Shown here: positions 7,907 to 16,022 of the stretch, piece by piece
How the letters are laid out: every line of letters starts with the position of its first letter
How positions within the stretch are numbered: position 1 is the first letter of the stretch
Assembly: GCF_025965415.1 (NCBI RefSeq)
Contig: NZ_JAOPWY010000142.1
Location: 22,007 to 86,006 of the forward strand
Direction of reading: 5' to 3'
Origin: Nocardioides sp.
Lineage (GTDB): Bacteria; Actinomycetota; Actinomycetes; Propionibacteriales; Nocardioidaceae
DNA: 64,000 nt
The notes under the pieces: model-generated
What the model saw: only the letters and a program-made list of their open reading frames with translations
Told to the model about the DNA's origin: nothing
The model's database searches: none
Translations under genes and position numbers: made by a program

Positions 7907-8610
7907 GCGGCCTGGTCGTCACCAATCCGCCGCGAGCAGACATCGGCGTCGCGGCACAGCTCGCCGCCCACGGCGTCGCGACGGTCCACGAGGCGCAAGG
8001 CCGGACGGGGCTCCTGGGATCTCACCTCAACCCCGTGTGGCCCGGCGCCCGCATCGGCGGTCCCGCCGTGACAGTGACCGTCGCTCCCGGAGACAACACC
8101 ACGATCGCCGTGGCTGTCGAGCAGTGCCGCGAAGGTGACGTACTGGTCGTGTCCCCGACGGCACCGTGCGACATGGGCTACTTCGGAGACTTGCTCGCGA
8201 CGTCCCTGCAGGCGCGCGGCGTGCTCGGACTGGTCATCGACGCAGGGGTGCGCGACGTCGCGGACCTCGAGGCGATGGGCTTTCCGGTGTGGTCGAAGTG
8301 CGTCTCGGCCGAAGGCACCGTCAAGGGGACGCTCGGCGACGTCAACGTCCCCATGGCGATCGCCGGCCAGATCGTCGCGCCGGGAGACGTGATCGTTGCC
8401 GACGAGGACGGCGTCGTGGTGGTGCCGCGACTCGATGCTGCTCACGTCCTGCAAGCCGCGGAGGCGAGATCGAAGAAGGAGGCAGCCTCCCGCGAGCGGT
8501 ATGCGGCCGGGGAGATCTCCCTGGACGTCAACAACATGCGACCCATGATCGAAGCGGCCGGCGTGCGATACGTCGACCACGAGTCGTACCTGAAGGAGCG
8601 CCGGCGTTGA
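7903..8610 (+). CDS. RraA/LigK-type 4-carboxy-4-hydroxy-2-oxoadipate aldolase
   Basis: This 235-residue protein belongs to the RraA / HMG-CHA aldolase family. The metal and substrate motif is present as GDLLATSLQARG...DAGVRD, with the arginine-aspartate pair used for pyruvate and metal binding. In the protocatechuate 4,5-cleavage and gallate pathways this class II aldolase splits 4-carboxy-4-hydroxy-2-oxoadipate to pyruvate and oxaloacetate. The adjacent, coupled LigJ-type hydratase makes exactly that substrate, which supports the aldolase call over the RNase E inhibitor RraA. It overlaps its neighbours on both sides by 4 bases. Confidence 0.88.
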   Translation: MSGLVVTNPPRADIGVAAQLAAHGVATVHEAQGRTGLLGSHLNPVWPGARIGGPAVTVTVAPGDNTTIAVAVEQCREGDVLVVSPTAPCDMGYFGDLLATSLQARGVLGLVIDAGVRDVADLEAMGFPVWSKCVSAEGTVKGTLGDVNVPMAIAGQIVAPGDVIVADEDGVVVVPRLDAAHVLQAAEARSKKEAASRERYAAGEISLDVNNMRPMIEAAGVRYVDHESYLKERRR

Positions 8611-9599
8611 TCATCGACATCCACGGTCATTTCACGACCGCGCCGAAGGCGCTCGACGAGTTCCGTGCCGCGCAGCTGCGCGGTGAGAGGTCTGGGCTCG
8701 CGCCGATCTCGGACGACGAGTTGCGGGAGAGCGTCGCGAACAATCAGTTGCGGGTGATGCAGGAGCGCGGCGGGGACGTCATGCTGTTGTCGCCCAAGGC
8801 GTCCGGGATGGAGCACCACGTCCCCGACCCGGAGATCGCCAACGCCTGGGCGGCCGTGTCCAACTCTCTCGTGCACAGAGTGAGTGAGCTGTACCCGAAG
8901 AACTTCGCTCCCGTCGCTCAGCTTCCGCAGACCCCAGCGGGAAATGTCGCCGGCGTCCTGGCCGAGATCCGCCGCACCGTCGAGGACCTGGGGTTCGTCG
9001 GCGTCAACCTCAATCCCGACCCGTCGGGCACCTGGGCGGGTCAGCCACTCACCGACCCGGCCTGGTTCGACATCTACGAGCTCCTCGAGGAGCTCGACGT
9101 CCCCGCCATGGTGCATGTCTCCACCGCGTGCAACCCCAACTTCCACACCCTCGGCGCCCACTACCTGAACGCGGACACCAGCGTCTTCATGCAGCTCCTC
9201 CAGTCCGACCTGTTCGAGCGCTTCCCCCGGCTGCGCTTCGTCATCCCCCACGGCGGCGGAGCGGTGCCCTACCACTGGGGCCGCTACCGCGGACTGGCGA
9301 TGCGCTACGGCTGGCCCGATCCCTCGGACCTGCTCTCCCACGTCTACTTCGACACCTGCGTGTACCACCAGGCCGGCATCGACCTGTTGCTCGACGTCGT
9401 GCCCTCGACGAACATCCTCTTCGCGTCGGAGATGTTGGGTGCCGTTCGCGGCGCCGATCCCGACACCGGAGTGGAGTGGGACGACACGTTGGCCTATCTA
9501 CGAGGCGCGTGGCTTCCCGCCCGTGACCGGGAGGCCGTCTTGTGCGAGAACGCGCTCCGGGTCTACCCGCGGCTCGCTGACCGTTTCCCCCGCCCGTAG
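8607..9599 (+). CDS. ligJ: 4-oxalomesaconate hydratase, LigJ-type amidohydrolase
   Basis: This 330-residue metal-dependent hydrolase-fold protein begins IIDIHGHFTTAPKAL and has NLNPDPSG, HVSTACNPNFHTLGAHYLNADT and IPHGGGAVPYHWGR, segments I recognise from LigJ of the Sphingobium protocatechuate 4,5-cleavage pathway. It hydrates 4-oxalomesaconate to 4-carboxy-4-hydroxy-2-oxoadipate. The TTG at 8607 overlaps the upstream stop and restores the family N-terminus. It is the last gene of the dehydrogenase-aldolase-hydratase operon. Within the amidohydrolase superfamily an ACMSD-like decarboxylase is the alternative, but the partner aldolase argues for the hydratase. Confidence 0.88.
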   Translation: MIIDIHGHFTTAPKALDEFRAAQLRGERSGLAPISDDELRESVANNQLRVMQERGGDVMLLSPKASGMEHHVPDPEIANAWAAVSNSLVHRVSELYPKNFAPVAQLPQTPAGNVAGVLAEIRRTVEDLGFVGVNLNPDPSGTWAGQPLTDPAWFDIYELLEELDVPAMVHVSTACNPNFHTLGAHYLNADTSVFMQLLQSDLFERFPRLRFVIPHGGGAVPYHWGRYRGLAMRYGWPDPSDLLSHVYFDTCVYHQAGIDLLLDVVPSTNILFASEMLGAVRGADPDTGVEWDDTLAYLRGAWLPARDREAVLCENALRVYPRLADRFPRP

Positions 9600-9987
9600 G
9601 CGCGCGTCAGCGTGCGACGGCATCGACGTACATCCGCTCGCGGGCGGGATCACCCGGGAAGATCTCGATTGAATAACGACTCGAAGAATGGTTTGACCTT
9701 TATACCGATAATGTGAGCCGATAGGCCTGCGGCGTGACGGGCGTCACGGACGATCGTGACTCGTCCGGCCTGGCGCCCGGTCTCCGCGAACGCCGAACGA
9801 ATGGGAGTGGCTCTGGTGCTCGAGGCATTCAACAGCAGTCTCACATCCATGCCCCGCCCGCCTCGTCCGCCCGGCTGATACCCGCGATGTCCGGGCGGCC
9901 CGAAGGGGACCGACGTCGATCGCCGTGCCGCTCCGGCCCTACCCACACGAACCTGTCCCAGCGCCCACCAGGAGTTGATCCGCAGTC
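9600..9987. other. 388-bp intergenic region with operator and probable promoter
   Basis: No gene is evident. The left third holds operator copy 3, followed 8 bases later by a GATAAT hexamer (9707-9712) that could be a -10 box, so the operator would sit in the promoter spacer. The rest, up to an AGGAG (9971-9975) 12 bases before the AAA+ gene, has no recognisable element and could be a long 5' leader. Confidence 0.5.
9687..9701. promoter_or_regulatory. FadR-type operator, copy 3
   Basis: AATGGTTTGACCTTT contains TGGT-TTG-ACCT, one mismatch in the right half against the consensus. It is the only copy before the AAA+/VWA/M29 operon. Confidence 0.6.
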
Positions 9988-10833
9988 ATGACAACCGTGA
10001 CGGACGGTGTAGTGACCACCGCGTCCGCCGTCCCCTTCTACGTCGCCCAGGCCGACGAGGTGGCCGTCTTCGAAGCTGCCTTCCACAGACGCCTCCCGAT
10101 CCTCCTCAAGGGCCCGACCGGATGCGGCAAGACGCGCTTCTTGGAGCACATGGCCGCGCGACTGGTCGGCGTGGACGGCAGCACCGGCCTGAGTCTGACC
10201 ACCGTCGCATGCCACGAAGACCTCACGGTGAGCGACCTGGTCGGCCGGCACCTGCTCAACGCCGACGAGACGGTGTGGGTGGATGGACCGCTCACCCACG
10301 CAGTCCGCTCCGGTGGGCTGTGCTACCTCGACGAGATCGTCGAGGCCCGCAAGGACACCACGGTGGTGATCCACCCCCTGACCGACCACCGTCGCACCCT
10401 GCCTATCGACAAGCTCGCAACCGAGGTGAGAGCGCACGACGACTTCCTGCTCGTCCTGTCCTACAACCCCGGATACCAGTCCTCCCTCAAGGAGCTCAAG
10501 CCGAGCACGCTTCAGCGCTTCGTCGCGATCGAGTTCGGCTACCCGCATGCAGACGTGGAGGTGGAGATCGTACGTGGAGAGACCGAGGCGGACGCGCACA
10601 CCGCACGACAGCTGGTCACCCTCGCCAACAACATCCGGAACCTGCAGGACTCCACCGCCATCGAGGGCCCGGGCACTCGACTGCTGGTGCATGCCGCTGA
10701 GCTCATCCTTGCGGGCCTGCCGCCAGCCCGAGCATGCGATGTGGCCATCACCAGCGTCCTGACCAACGACCCGGACACGGTAACCACGCTCACCGAACTG
10801 GTAGAGGCCCAGTTCCGAGCGGCAGAGCGGTGA
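9988..10833 (+). CDS. MoxR/CbbQ/NorQ-type AAA+ ATPase
   Basis: This 281-residue AAA+ protein has a Walker A motif GPTGCGKT at residues 42-49 and a Walker B motif GLCYLDEI at about 110-117, followed by the CbbQ/NorQ-type C-terminal lid. Relatives work with a von Willebrand A partner to activate or load cofactors into a client enzyme: NorQ-NorD for nitric oxide reductase, CbbQ-CbbO for Rubisco, MoxR for methanol dehydrogenase, and CobS-CobT for cobalt insertion. Its stop overlaps the start of the VWA gene (GTGA), so the two are made as a pair. The client here is most likely the metalloprotein encoded next in the operon. Confidence 0.88.
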   Translation: MTTVTDGVVTTASAVPFYVAQADEVAVFEAAFHRRLPILLKGPTGCGKTRFLEHMAARLVGVDGSTGLSLTTVACHEDLTVSDLVGRHLLNADETVWVDGPLTHAVRSGGLCYLDEIVEARKDTTVVIHPLTDHRRTLPIDKLATEVRAHDDFLLVLSYNPGYQSSLKELKPSTLQRFVAIEFGYPHADVEVEIVRGETEADAHTARQLVTLANNIRNLQDSTAIEGPGTRLLVHAAELILAGLPPARACDVAITSVLTNDPDTVTTLTELVEAQFRAAER

Positions 10834-12935
10834 TCACGAGGACCCGTAGGGATCTCCCCGAAGGCCCGGTCGATTTCGAGCGGCAGTCGCGGGTCGCCTC
10901 ACTGTTCTACGAAGCCATCGCGGGTAGGACGGTTGGCTTCCACCTCCTGGACGACGTGTCCGGCGAAACGCCGATCCCGCCGGACACCGACGACACGGTG
11001 AGGCTGCCCGGTGTCGTCGACTTCTTCGACAACGGACACGACAACTGGGGCTGGTACCTGGTGGCTCTGGCACACCGGGCATTCACCTACGCCCCCGGCA
11101 TCGGCACACTGGGCGAGGTCGGCAACGGCCTGAGCGGGAAGGATCTCGTCAACGACTTCGTATCCCGTTGCCTCCACCCCGCCACAGGCGAGGCTGCCCT
11201 GGGCGTCCTCGAAGGCACCCGGTTAGATGGCGTGCTGCGGCGCCGGCATCCCGGCCTTCGCGAGCACCACGCCCGAGCTCAGCGTCATGCCCTCGACCGG
11301 CTGGGGATCGAGCGCGTGTCCGACCGCGGGCCGCGCAACCAGTTGCTCACGATCCTGGCCGCCAAGTCGCTGGCACATGAGCCGGTCGACGTGCTCCTCG
11401 CCCCCAGCGTGGCGCAGGCACTTCCGCGCTGCGAGGACCTCGTCGACTGGATGACCTCGGAGGTCACCGTTGCCGAGAGCGTGCTGGCTGCGGTGTGCCT
11501 CTACCGCTGGCTCAGCGACACCCCGCCGATGACCACCCAGGATCCTGTGGCCTTCACTCTGCACCCCGCGCAACCAGCCCCGCGGCCCGCCGCGGCTGCC
11601 GACGCGGAAGCGATGCTCGCCGGTCTCGGCGGCGCTCAGCGCAGCAAGCTCGAAGAGGAGGACAGGTACGCACTGGACGTGCCGCTCGTGCTCTACCGAG
11701 GCGTCCTGGGCAGCCGTTACCTGGGACACCGCGACACGGGCCGCCTCGAGAATCCGGCGATGTTCGCATGGCGCGAGGGGCTTGAGGGCCACGCGCACCA
11801 CGACCACGACCACGGGCACGGGCACGGGCACGACGATGGGGACCACGAGGAACGAGGCGGTCCGCCCGAACCGATCCCGCACGAGCACGGTGCCGTACAT
11901 CGTTGGGACGTGCCGTGGCTGGCACCCGTGTCCATCGGCAGCTCCAACGTGTTCTTCTATCCGGAGTGGGACTCGGTCCGCTCCACCTACCGACCCTCGT
12001 GGTGCCGCGTCGTCGAGGAGCCGCTCGCTGCCGCAGGCGGCCCGTCCCCCTACGGGCGCGCAGTCCTGGCTGCTCACCGCAGCACTGTGACGGCGCTGCA
12101 ACGCGAATGGAGCCGGCTCCCGACGGAAGGCATGTCGCTTCAGCGCGCACTGGCCGACGGAGACGAGATCGACCTGTCCGCAGCAGTGGACACCTTGGTC
12201 GGACTGCGCGCCGGAAGCGGCTTCAACGGCAACGTCTACACACGCAAGACACCGCTCGGACGAGACGTGGTCTGTGGGGTTCTGATCGATGTGAGCATGT
12301 CGACGGCCGACCACGTCGACACCCGGTCCGAGGGCGGATTCACGATCGACGAGACCGCCCAGCACCTGTATGGAACCCCCTATCGCACCGTCCTCGACCA
12401 TGAGCGCGAGACAGCCATGGTGTTGGCCGAGATCATGGAACGCGTCTCGGACCAGTCCATGGTCTATGCCTTCTCCTCCAGTGGGAGGCACTCCGTGCGG
12501 ATGCAGCGGGTCAAGTCGGTCCACGAGGGCGTCGGCACGGCCGTGTCGCGCCGGATCGAGTCGCTGCGTCCTCTCGACGCCACGCGCATGGGAGCCGCCG
12601 TACGCCACATGACGGCCCAGCTGCGGCGCACGGAGGCGCGCTCGAAGATGCTCATGGTCATCAGTGACGGACTGCCGTACGACGAGGACTACGGCGACGA
12701 CTACGGCGACGGCAAGGACCTGTACGCGCTGCAGGACACCGTCCGAGCCTTCGACGAGGCCGAATCGATGGGCGTTCGCTCGGTGCTGTTCCTCACCGGA
12801 GACCTCGATCTCGGACGCCTCGACGTCCTGGGTGACCGCGCCGTGTCGGTCCCACATCCGGGAGACCTCGTCCCGGCGGTCATGAACCGCTACCTACGCA
12901 CACGCAGCTCCGCGCTCAACCTCGCACGGATCTGA
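10830..12935 (+). CDS. NorD/CbbO-like VWA-domain protein with a histidine-rich metal-binding stretch
   Basis: This 701-residue protein has a C-terminal von Willebrand A domain. The MIDAS motif D-V-S-M-S starts at about residue 487, followed by the conserved threonine in DATRMGAAVRH and the NorD-like SDGLPYDEDYGDDYGDG...DT.RAFDEA. A stretch at about residues 318-360 holds some 15 histidines alternating with Asp and Gly (HHDHDHGHGHGHDDGDH), a typical Ni/Co/Zn/Fe-binding composition that I do not know from NorD or CbbO. The GTG at 10830 overlaps the ATPase stop. With the ATPase it forms a MoxR-VWA pair, and the histidine stretch suggests metal delivery to the downstream M29-fold enzyme. That role is inference. 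Confidence 0.85.
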   Translation: MITRTRRDLPEGPVDFERQSRVASLFYEAIAGRTVGFHLLDDVSGETPIPPDTDDTVRLPGVVDFFDNGHDNWGWYLVALAHRAFTYAPGIGTLGEVGNGLSGKDLVNDFVSRCLHPATGEAALGVLEGTRLDGVLRRRHPGLREHHARAQRHALDRLGIERVSDRGPRNQLLTILAAKSLAHEPVDVLLAPSVAQALPRCEDLVDWMTSEVTVAESVLAAVCLYRWLSDTPPMTTQDPVAFTLHPAQPAPRPAAAADAEAMLAGLGGAQRSKLEEEDRYALDVPLVLYRGVLGSRYLGHRDTGRLENPAMFAWREGLEGHAHHDHDHGHGHGHDDGDHEERGGPPEPIPHEHGAVHRWDVPWLAPVSIGSSNVFFYPEWDSVRSTYRPSWCRVVEEPLAAAGGPSPYGRAVLAAHRSTVTALQREWSRLPTEGMSLQRALADGDEIDLSAAVDTLVGLRAGSGFNGNVYTRKTPLGRDVVCGVLIDVSMSTADHVDTRSEGGFTIDETAQHLYGTPYRTVLDHERETAMVLAEIMERVSDQSMVYAFSSSGRHSVRMQRVKSVHEGVGTAVSRRIESLRPLDATRMGAAVRHMTAQLRRTEARSKMLMVISDGLPYDEDYGDDYGDGKDLYALQDTVRAFDEAESMGVRSVLFLTGDLDLGRLDVLGDRAVSVPHPGDLVPAVMNRYLRTRSSALNLARI

Positions 12936-12962
12936 CGTCTCACCCATCCCGAAAGGAAATCC

Positions 12963-14390
12963 ATGCCCGAGTTCGGCGACTTCGATTATCCGGCGCCCCG
13001 CTACCCGGACTACCTCAACCAGCCTCGCGTGACCGACATCGACGAGCTCATGCCGATCGCGCGTCACCATGTCGGACGACGCTACGGACGTTCGGCGCTG
13101 GGTGGGATCGAGAAGAACGACTCGATCCTGATCATGACCCACTCCGACCAGGACCCGTACGTGTTCGAGGCCGTCAAGCGAGCCATGCTCGAGGCCGGCG
13201 CCAAGTCCGTCGACCACGTGACGCGCCGAGACCTCGGCATGAGCACCGAGTACTACAGCGCAGCCGACGGTTGGCGCGAGGCCGTCGACCGGCACCGTGA
13301 GATGACCGAGACAGGTGTGGAGTACTCCGTCGAGGCTGCCGCGCTGAAGCGCTACCTCAAGGACCGCCCCGCATACAGCCGCATCCATGCCGGTGATTCT
13401 GGTCGCCCGCACTGGGCCCGCGCGACGGGCGGAAACATCAAGGGCAACTGGCTCTTCAACGACTACGAGACCTTCATCTCCAAGTGCACCGCCTATCCCG
13501 ACGAGCTCTTCCGGTTGCTCGACCTGAAGGTCCTCGAGCAGTTCTCCACTGCCGAGGAGGTGCGGATCACCGACCCGCAGGGCACGGACATCAGCTGGAA
13601 GGTCACCGAGGAGCAGGCGCGGTTGTGGCCCAAGGGCGCCTACCTGAGCGGTCACATCCTCGGCTCGACCATCCAGGCGGTCAGGTTCGGCTACGACGTC
13701 AAGGAGTTCCTCGAGCAGGCCCGGATCTTCTTCCCCACCGTCAACGGCGTGATTGCCGGCACGAGCAATCACACCGGCTTCTTCCCTCACATCGAGGTGG
13801 AGGTCGAGGGAGGCATGATCAAGGAGATCCGCGGCGGAGGTCGCTATGGAGAGGTGTGGCGCGAGATCGTCGACCGCTACAAGGACGTCGAGTACCCGGG
13901 CTTCCCCTACAAGGGCTGGGCCTACTTCAACGACTGCTCCATCGGCACGGTGCCCAAGGGACACCGAGGCATCGAGAAGATGTGGCGGAGCACCGACCCC
14001 ACCACCAACCTCCCCGAGCGGATGCGCGCCGGCGTCATCCACTTCGGCTTCGGCGCCGAGCACTGGGATGAGACCTTCCTGGCCTACGCCCGGGAGAACA
14101 ACCTGCCCACGATGCACTTCCCGCACGTGCACTGCATCTTCCCGACGTTCTCGATCAAGCAGCGTGGCACCGGCGAGTGGATCAACCTCATCGACAAGGG
14201 CTTCATGCCGATCACGAAGGACCCGGACGTGGTGCGTCTCGCGGAGACGATCGGCGCCACCGATCTTCTCGAGTACGACTGGATCCCTGCCGTCCCTGGC
14301 ATCAACTACAAGGGCGACTACTGGAAGGACTATGCCGAGGACTCGGTGGACTGGATCCGTCGTGACCTGGCGGGCGAGTTCGTCCGGTGA
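12963..14390 (+). CDS. M29 (aminopeptidase T)-fold metalloprotein, candidate ring-cleaving dioxygenase
   Basis: This 475-residue protein is longer than aminopeptidase T (about 400) and than 2,5-dihydroxypyridine 5,6-dioxygenase NicX (about 350), the two known activities of this fold. The metal-site region is recognisable: EVEVEGGMIKEIRGGGRYGE, then GVIHFGFGAEHWDE at about residue 357, then MHFPHVHC at about 384-391. There the peptidase H-x-D pair reads H-x-H or H-x3-H, so a classical two-metal peptidase site is unlikely. AAAGGAAA precedes the ATG. It lies 27 bases after the VWA gene in the same operon, so it is the likely client of the ATPase/VWA pair. Ring cleavage is inferred from the fold and from the absence of any other dioxygenase. 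Confidence 0.7.
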   Translation: MPEFGDFDYPAPRYPDYLNQPRVTDIDELMPIARHHVGRRYGRSALGGIEKNDSILIMTHSDQDPYVFEAVKRAMLEAGAKSVDHVTRRDLGMSTEYYSAADGWREAVDRHREMTETGVEYSVEAAALKRYLKDRPAYSRIHAGDSGRPHWARATGGNIKGNWLFNDYETFISKCTAYPDELFRLLDLKVLEQFSTAEEVRITDPQGTDISWKVTEEQARLWPKGAYLSGHILGSTIQAVRFGYDVKEFLEQARIFFPTVNGVIAGTSNHTGFFPHIEVEVEGGMIKEIRGGGRYGEVWREIVDRYKDVEYPGFPYKGWAYFNDCSIGTVPKGHRGIEKMWRSTDPTTNLPERMRAGVIHFGFGAEHWDETFLAYARENNLPTMHFPHVHCIFPTFSIKQRGTGEWINLIDKGFMPITKDPDVVRLAETIGATDLLEYDWIPAVPGINYKGDYWKDYAEDSVDWIRRDLAGEFVR

Positions 14391-14674
14391 ACGGAGCCGG
14401 GACCGCGCCGCCGATCCGCCGGACCTCGGTCTCCACCTGGTCCTAGGTGTCCGGTCAGGACGTCCGTAGCGGCGGGCCTGGTTGAACGAGCGAGAACCTC
14501 CGGACGGGATGTGGCTTTGTCCAAGGCCCACTCCGACCCGGAGGTTCTCGTGTCCCACGGGCACGCCAGCGAGGGCGAAGGCGGCGGAAGCCTCCGCGAG
14601 GCAAGGATGTCACTCCCGTCCGCAGTGGTCCGCGCGGACGAGGGGTTGCCCGCCCTGTCTTCCGACGCGCCGTC
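14391..14674. mobile_element. Convergent gap with a probable IS481-like 5' remnant and a 13-bp hairpin
   Basis: A perfect 13-bp inverted repeat, CGAGAACCTCCGG at 14491-14503 and its complement at 14538-14550, flanks a 34-base loop. The text just before and after the right arm (CTTTGTCCAAGGCCCACTCC, then GTTCTCGTGTCCCACGGGCA) resembles the beginning of IS481-family transposase genes, which start V/MSHANA. Reading from 14550 gives VSHGHASEGEGGG and then loses any similarity, so at most about 80 bases of element remain. The hairpin may also end transcription between the convergent genes on either side. Confidence 0.4.
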
Positions 14675-15910
14675 TCAGTCGCGCAAGAAGTCCCGAAGAG
14701 CCACGGTGCCATCGCCAGCGACCTCGACGGGCACGTTCTTGCCGGCATCCAGGATCCGCCGCACGGCCATGTAGTCCAACGGGGAGTTGATGGCGTCGAT
14801 GGAAACCAGGGCCTGTCCGCGGTAGTACAGGAGGGAGAACTTCTCCGCGTCAGGATCGCCTCTCAGGACCACACGGTCGTACCCCTTGTTGACGCCGGCG
14901 ATCTGAAGCTTCACATCCCCCTGATCGGACCAGAACCAGGGGACCGCGGGAGGGGGAGCCTCGACACCGAGCATCGTTGCTGCCGCCACCCGCGCCTGGA
15001 CGATGGCGTTGTCGACTGACTCAAGGCGGATGTGCCCGAGCGAGGGGTGCGTCGAGACGGTGCAGTCTCCAGCAGCGACGACGCTGGGGACGCTGGTGCG
15101 CGCAGCTTCGTCCACGAGTACTCCGCCCTCACAGTGCAAGCCGATGGACTCGGCCAGTCCGGTTCTGGGGAGGAGGCCGATGCCGACGATGACCACGTCG
15201 GCGGGGAGGGTGTCTCCTGTCGAGATGCCTACCCCGGTGACCCGTCCGTCCGTGCCCGTGAACCCCACGACCGAGGTCTGCACCAGCACGGTGGTCCCCC
15301 TGCGGCGGTGGGCGTCGGCGTAGAAGTCGGAGACGATGCGGTCGACGGCTCGTGACAGGAGGCGATCAGATGCTTCGACGACGGTCACATCCTTGCCGGC
15401 CGCCCTGGCGACCGCAGCGCCCTCCAGCCCCACGAAGCCGCCACCCACGACGACGACATGTGAGGCTTCCGCGAGCTCGACTCGGAGAGCAGCGGCGTCC
15501 GCCACGTCTCGCAGATAGTGGATGCCGCGAAGGTCGTCGCCCGGCACTCGGAGGCGGCGAGGCCTCCCGCCGACGGTGAGGGCGAGGCGCCCGAAGTGCA
15601 GTGAATCGCCACCACGAGTAGTCGCCGTGCCAGCCCCGAGGCGTGGATCGCTCAGCTCCAGGTCCTCGATCCATTCACCGCACCGGAGCTCGATCCGGTG
15701 TTGTTCGAAGAACTCGGGACCACGCAACAGCAGGCGATCCTCGGCGAGGTCTCCCTTGAGATAGGCCTTTGACAGAGGGGGGCGCTGGTAGGGGGGATGC
15801 GTCTCTCCCCCGAGCAACGTGATGCTTCCGACGTCCCCGAGTTGACGCAGGCTCGTGGCCAACTGCAGGCCCGCTTGACTGGCACCGATGATGAGCGTGT
15901 CTGTATGCAA
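14675..15910 (-). CDS. FAD-dependent ferredoxin reductase of the Rieske system
   Basis: This 411-residue pyridine nucleotide-disulfide oxidoreductase-type protein has an FAD-binding GASQAG at the N-terminus, PPYQRPPLSKAYL, an NADH-binding VVVGGGFVGLEGA, and the FAD motif VVAAGDCTV. This is the standard layout of the reductases of dioxygenase and P450 systems (BphA4, PdR), including the reductase-type C-terminal domain. It would reduce the 2Fe-2S ferredoxin encoded at 1879-2202. The TTG start at 15910 is chosen for the N-terminus HTDTLIIGASQAG and the AGGAGACAGG before it. Operator copy 4 abuts the ribosome site. Confidence 0.9.
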   Translation of the reverse strand: MHTDTLIIGASQAGLQLATSLRQLGDVGSITLLGGETHPPYQRPPLSKAYLKGDLAEDRLLLRGPEFFEQHRIELRCGEWIEDLELSDPRLGAGTATTRGGDSLHFGRLALTVGGRPRRLRVPGDDLRGIHYLRDVADAAALRVELAEASHVVVVGGGFVGLEGAAVARAAGKDVTVVEASDRLLSRAVDRIVSDFYADAHRRRGTTVLVQTSVVGFTGTDGRVTGVGISTGDTLPADVVIVGIGLLPRTGLAESIGLHCEGGVLVDEAARTSVPSVVAAGDCTVSTHPSLGHIRLESVDNAIVQARVAAATMLGVEAPPPAVPWFWSDQGDVKLQIAGVNKGYDRVVLRGDPDAEKFSLLYYRGQALVSIDAINSPLDYMAVRRILDAGKNVPVEVAGDGTVALRDFLRD

Positions 15911-15919
15911 CCTGTCTCC

Positions 15920-15936
15920 TAATGGTTATACCATTA
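15920..15936. promoter_or_regulatory. FadR-type operator, copy 4 (perfect 17-bp palindrome)
   Basis: TAATGGTTATACCATTA is perfectly symmetric about its central base and is the best copy of the set. Read on the minus strand it contains GGTATAACC, so a TATAAC -10 box may lie inside it. It lies 10 bases before the reductase start. Confidence 0.85.
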
Positions 15937-16022
15937 AACCATATCGGAGGTGGGGTACGGACAGAAGCCTCGCGGTCGGCGGATCCCTCGGTCCGGGGAG
16001 GCCTGCGCGTGGGGTCGGCGGA

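Noticed and set aside
7903..8610. RNase E inhibitor RraA.
   Set aside because: The same fold covers class II aldolases, and coupling to the LigJ-type hydratase fits the aldolase.
9650..9946. A minus-strand open frame of 98 codons in the gap before the AAA+ gene.
   Set aside because: It overlaps the operator and promoter region, lacks a ribosome site and shows no family motif.
11785..11905. The CAC/GGG-rich stretch as a simple DNA repeat or sequencing artefact.
   Set aside because: It stays in frame, encodes a His/Asp/Gly run, and the VWA domain continues normally after it.
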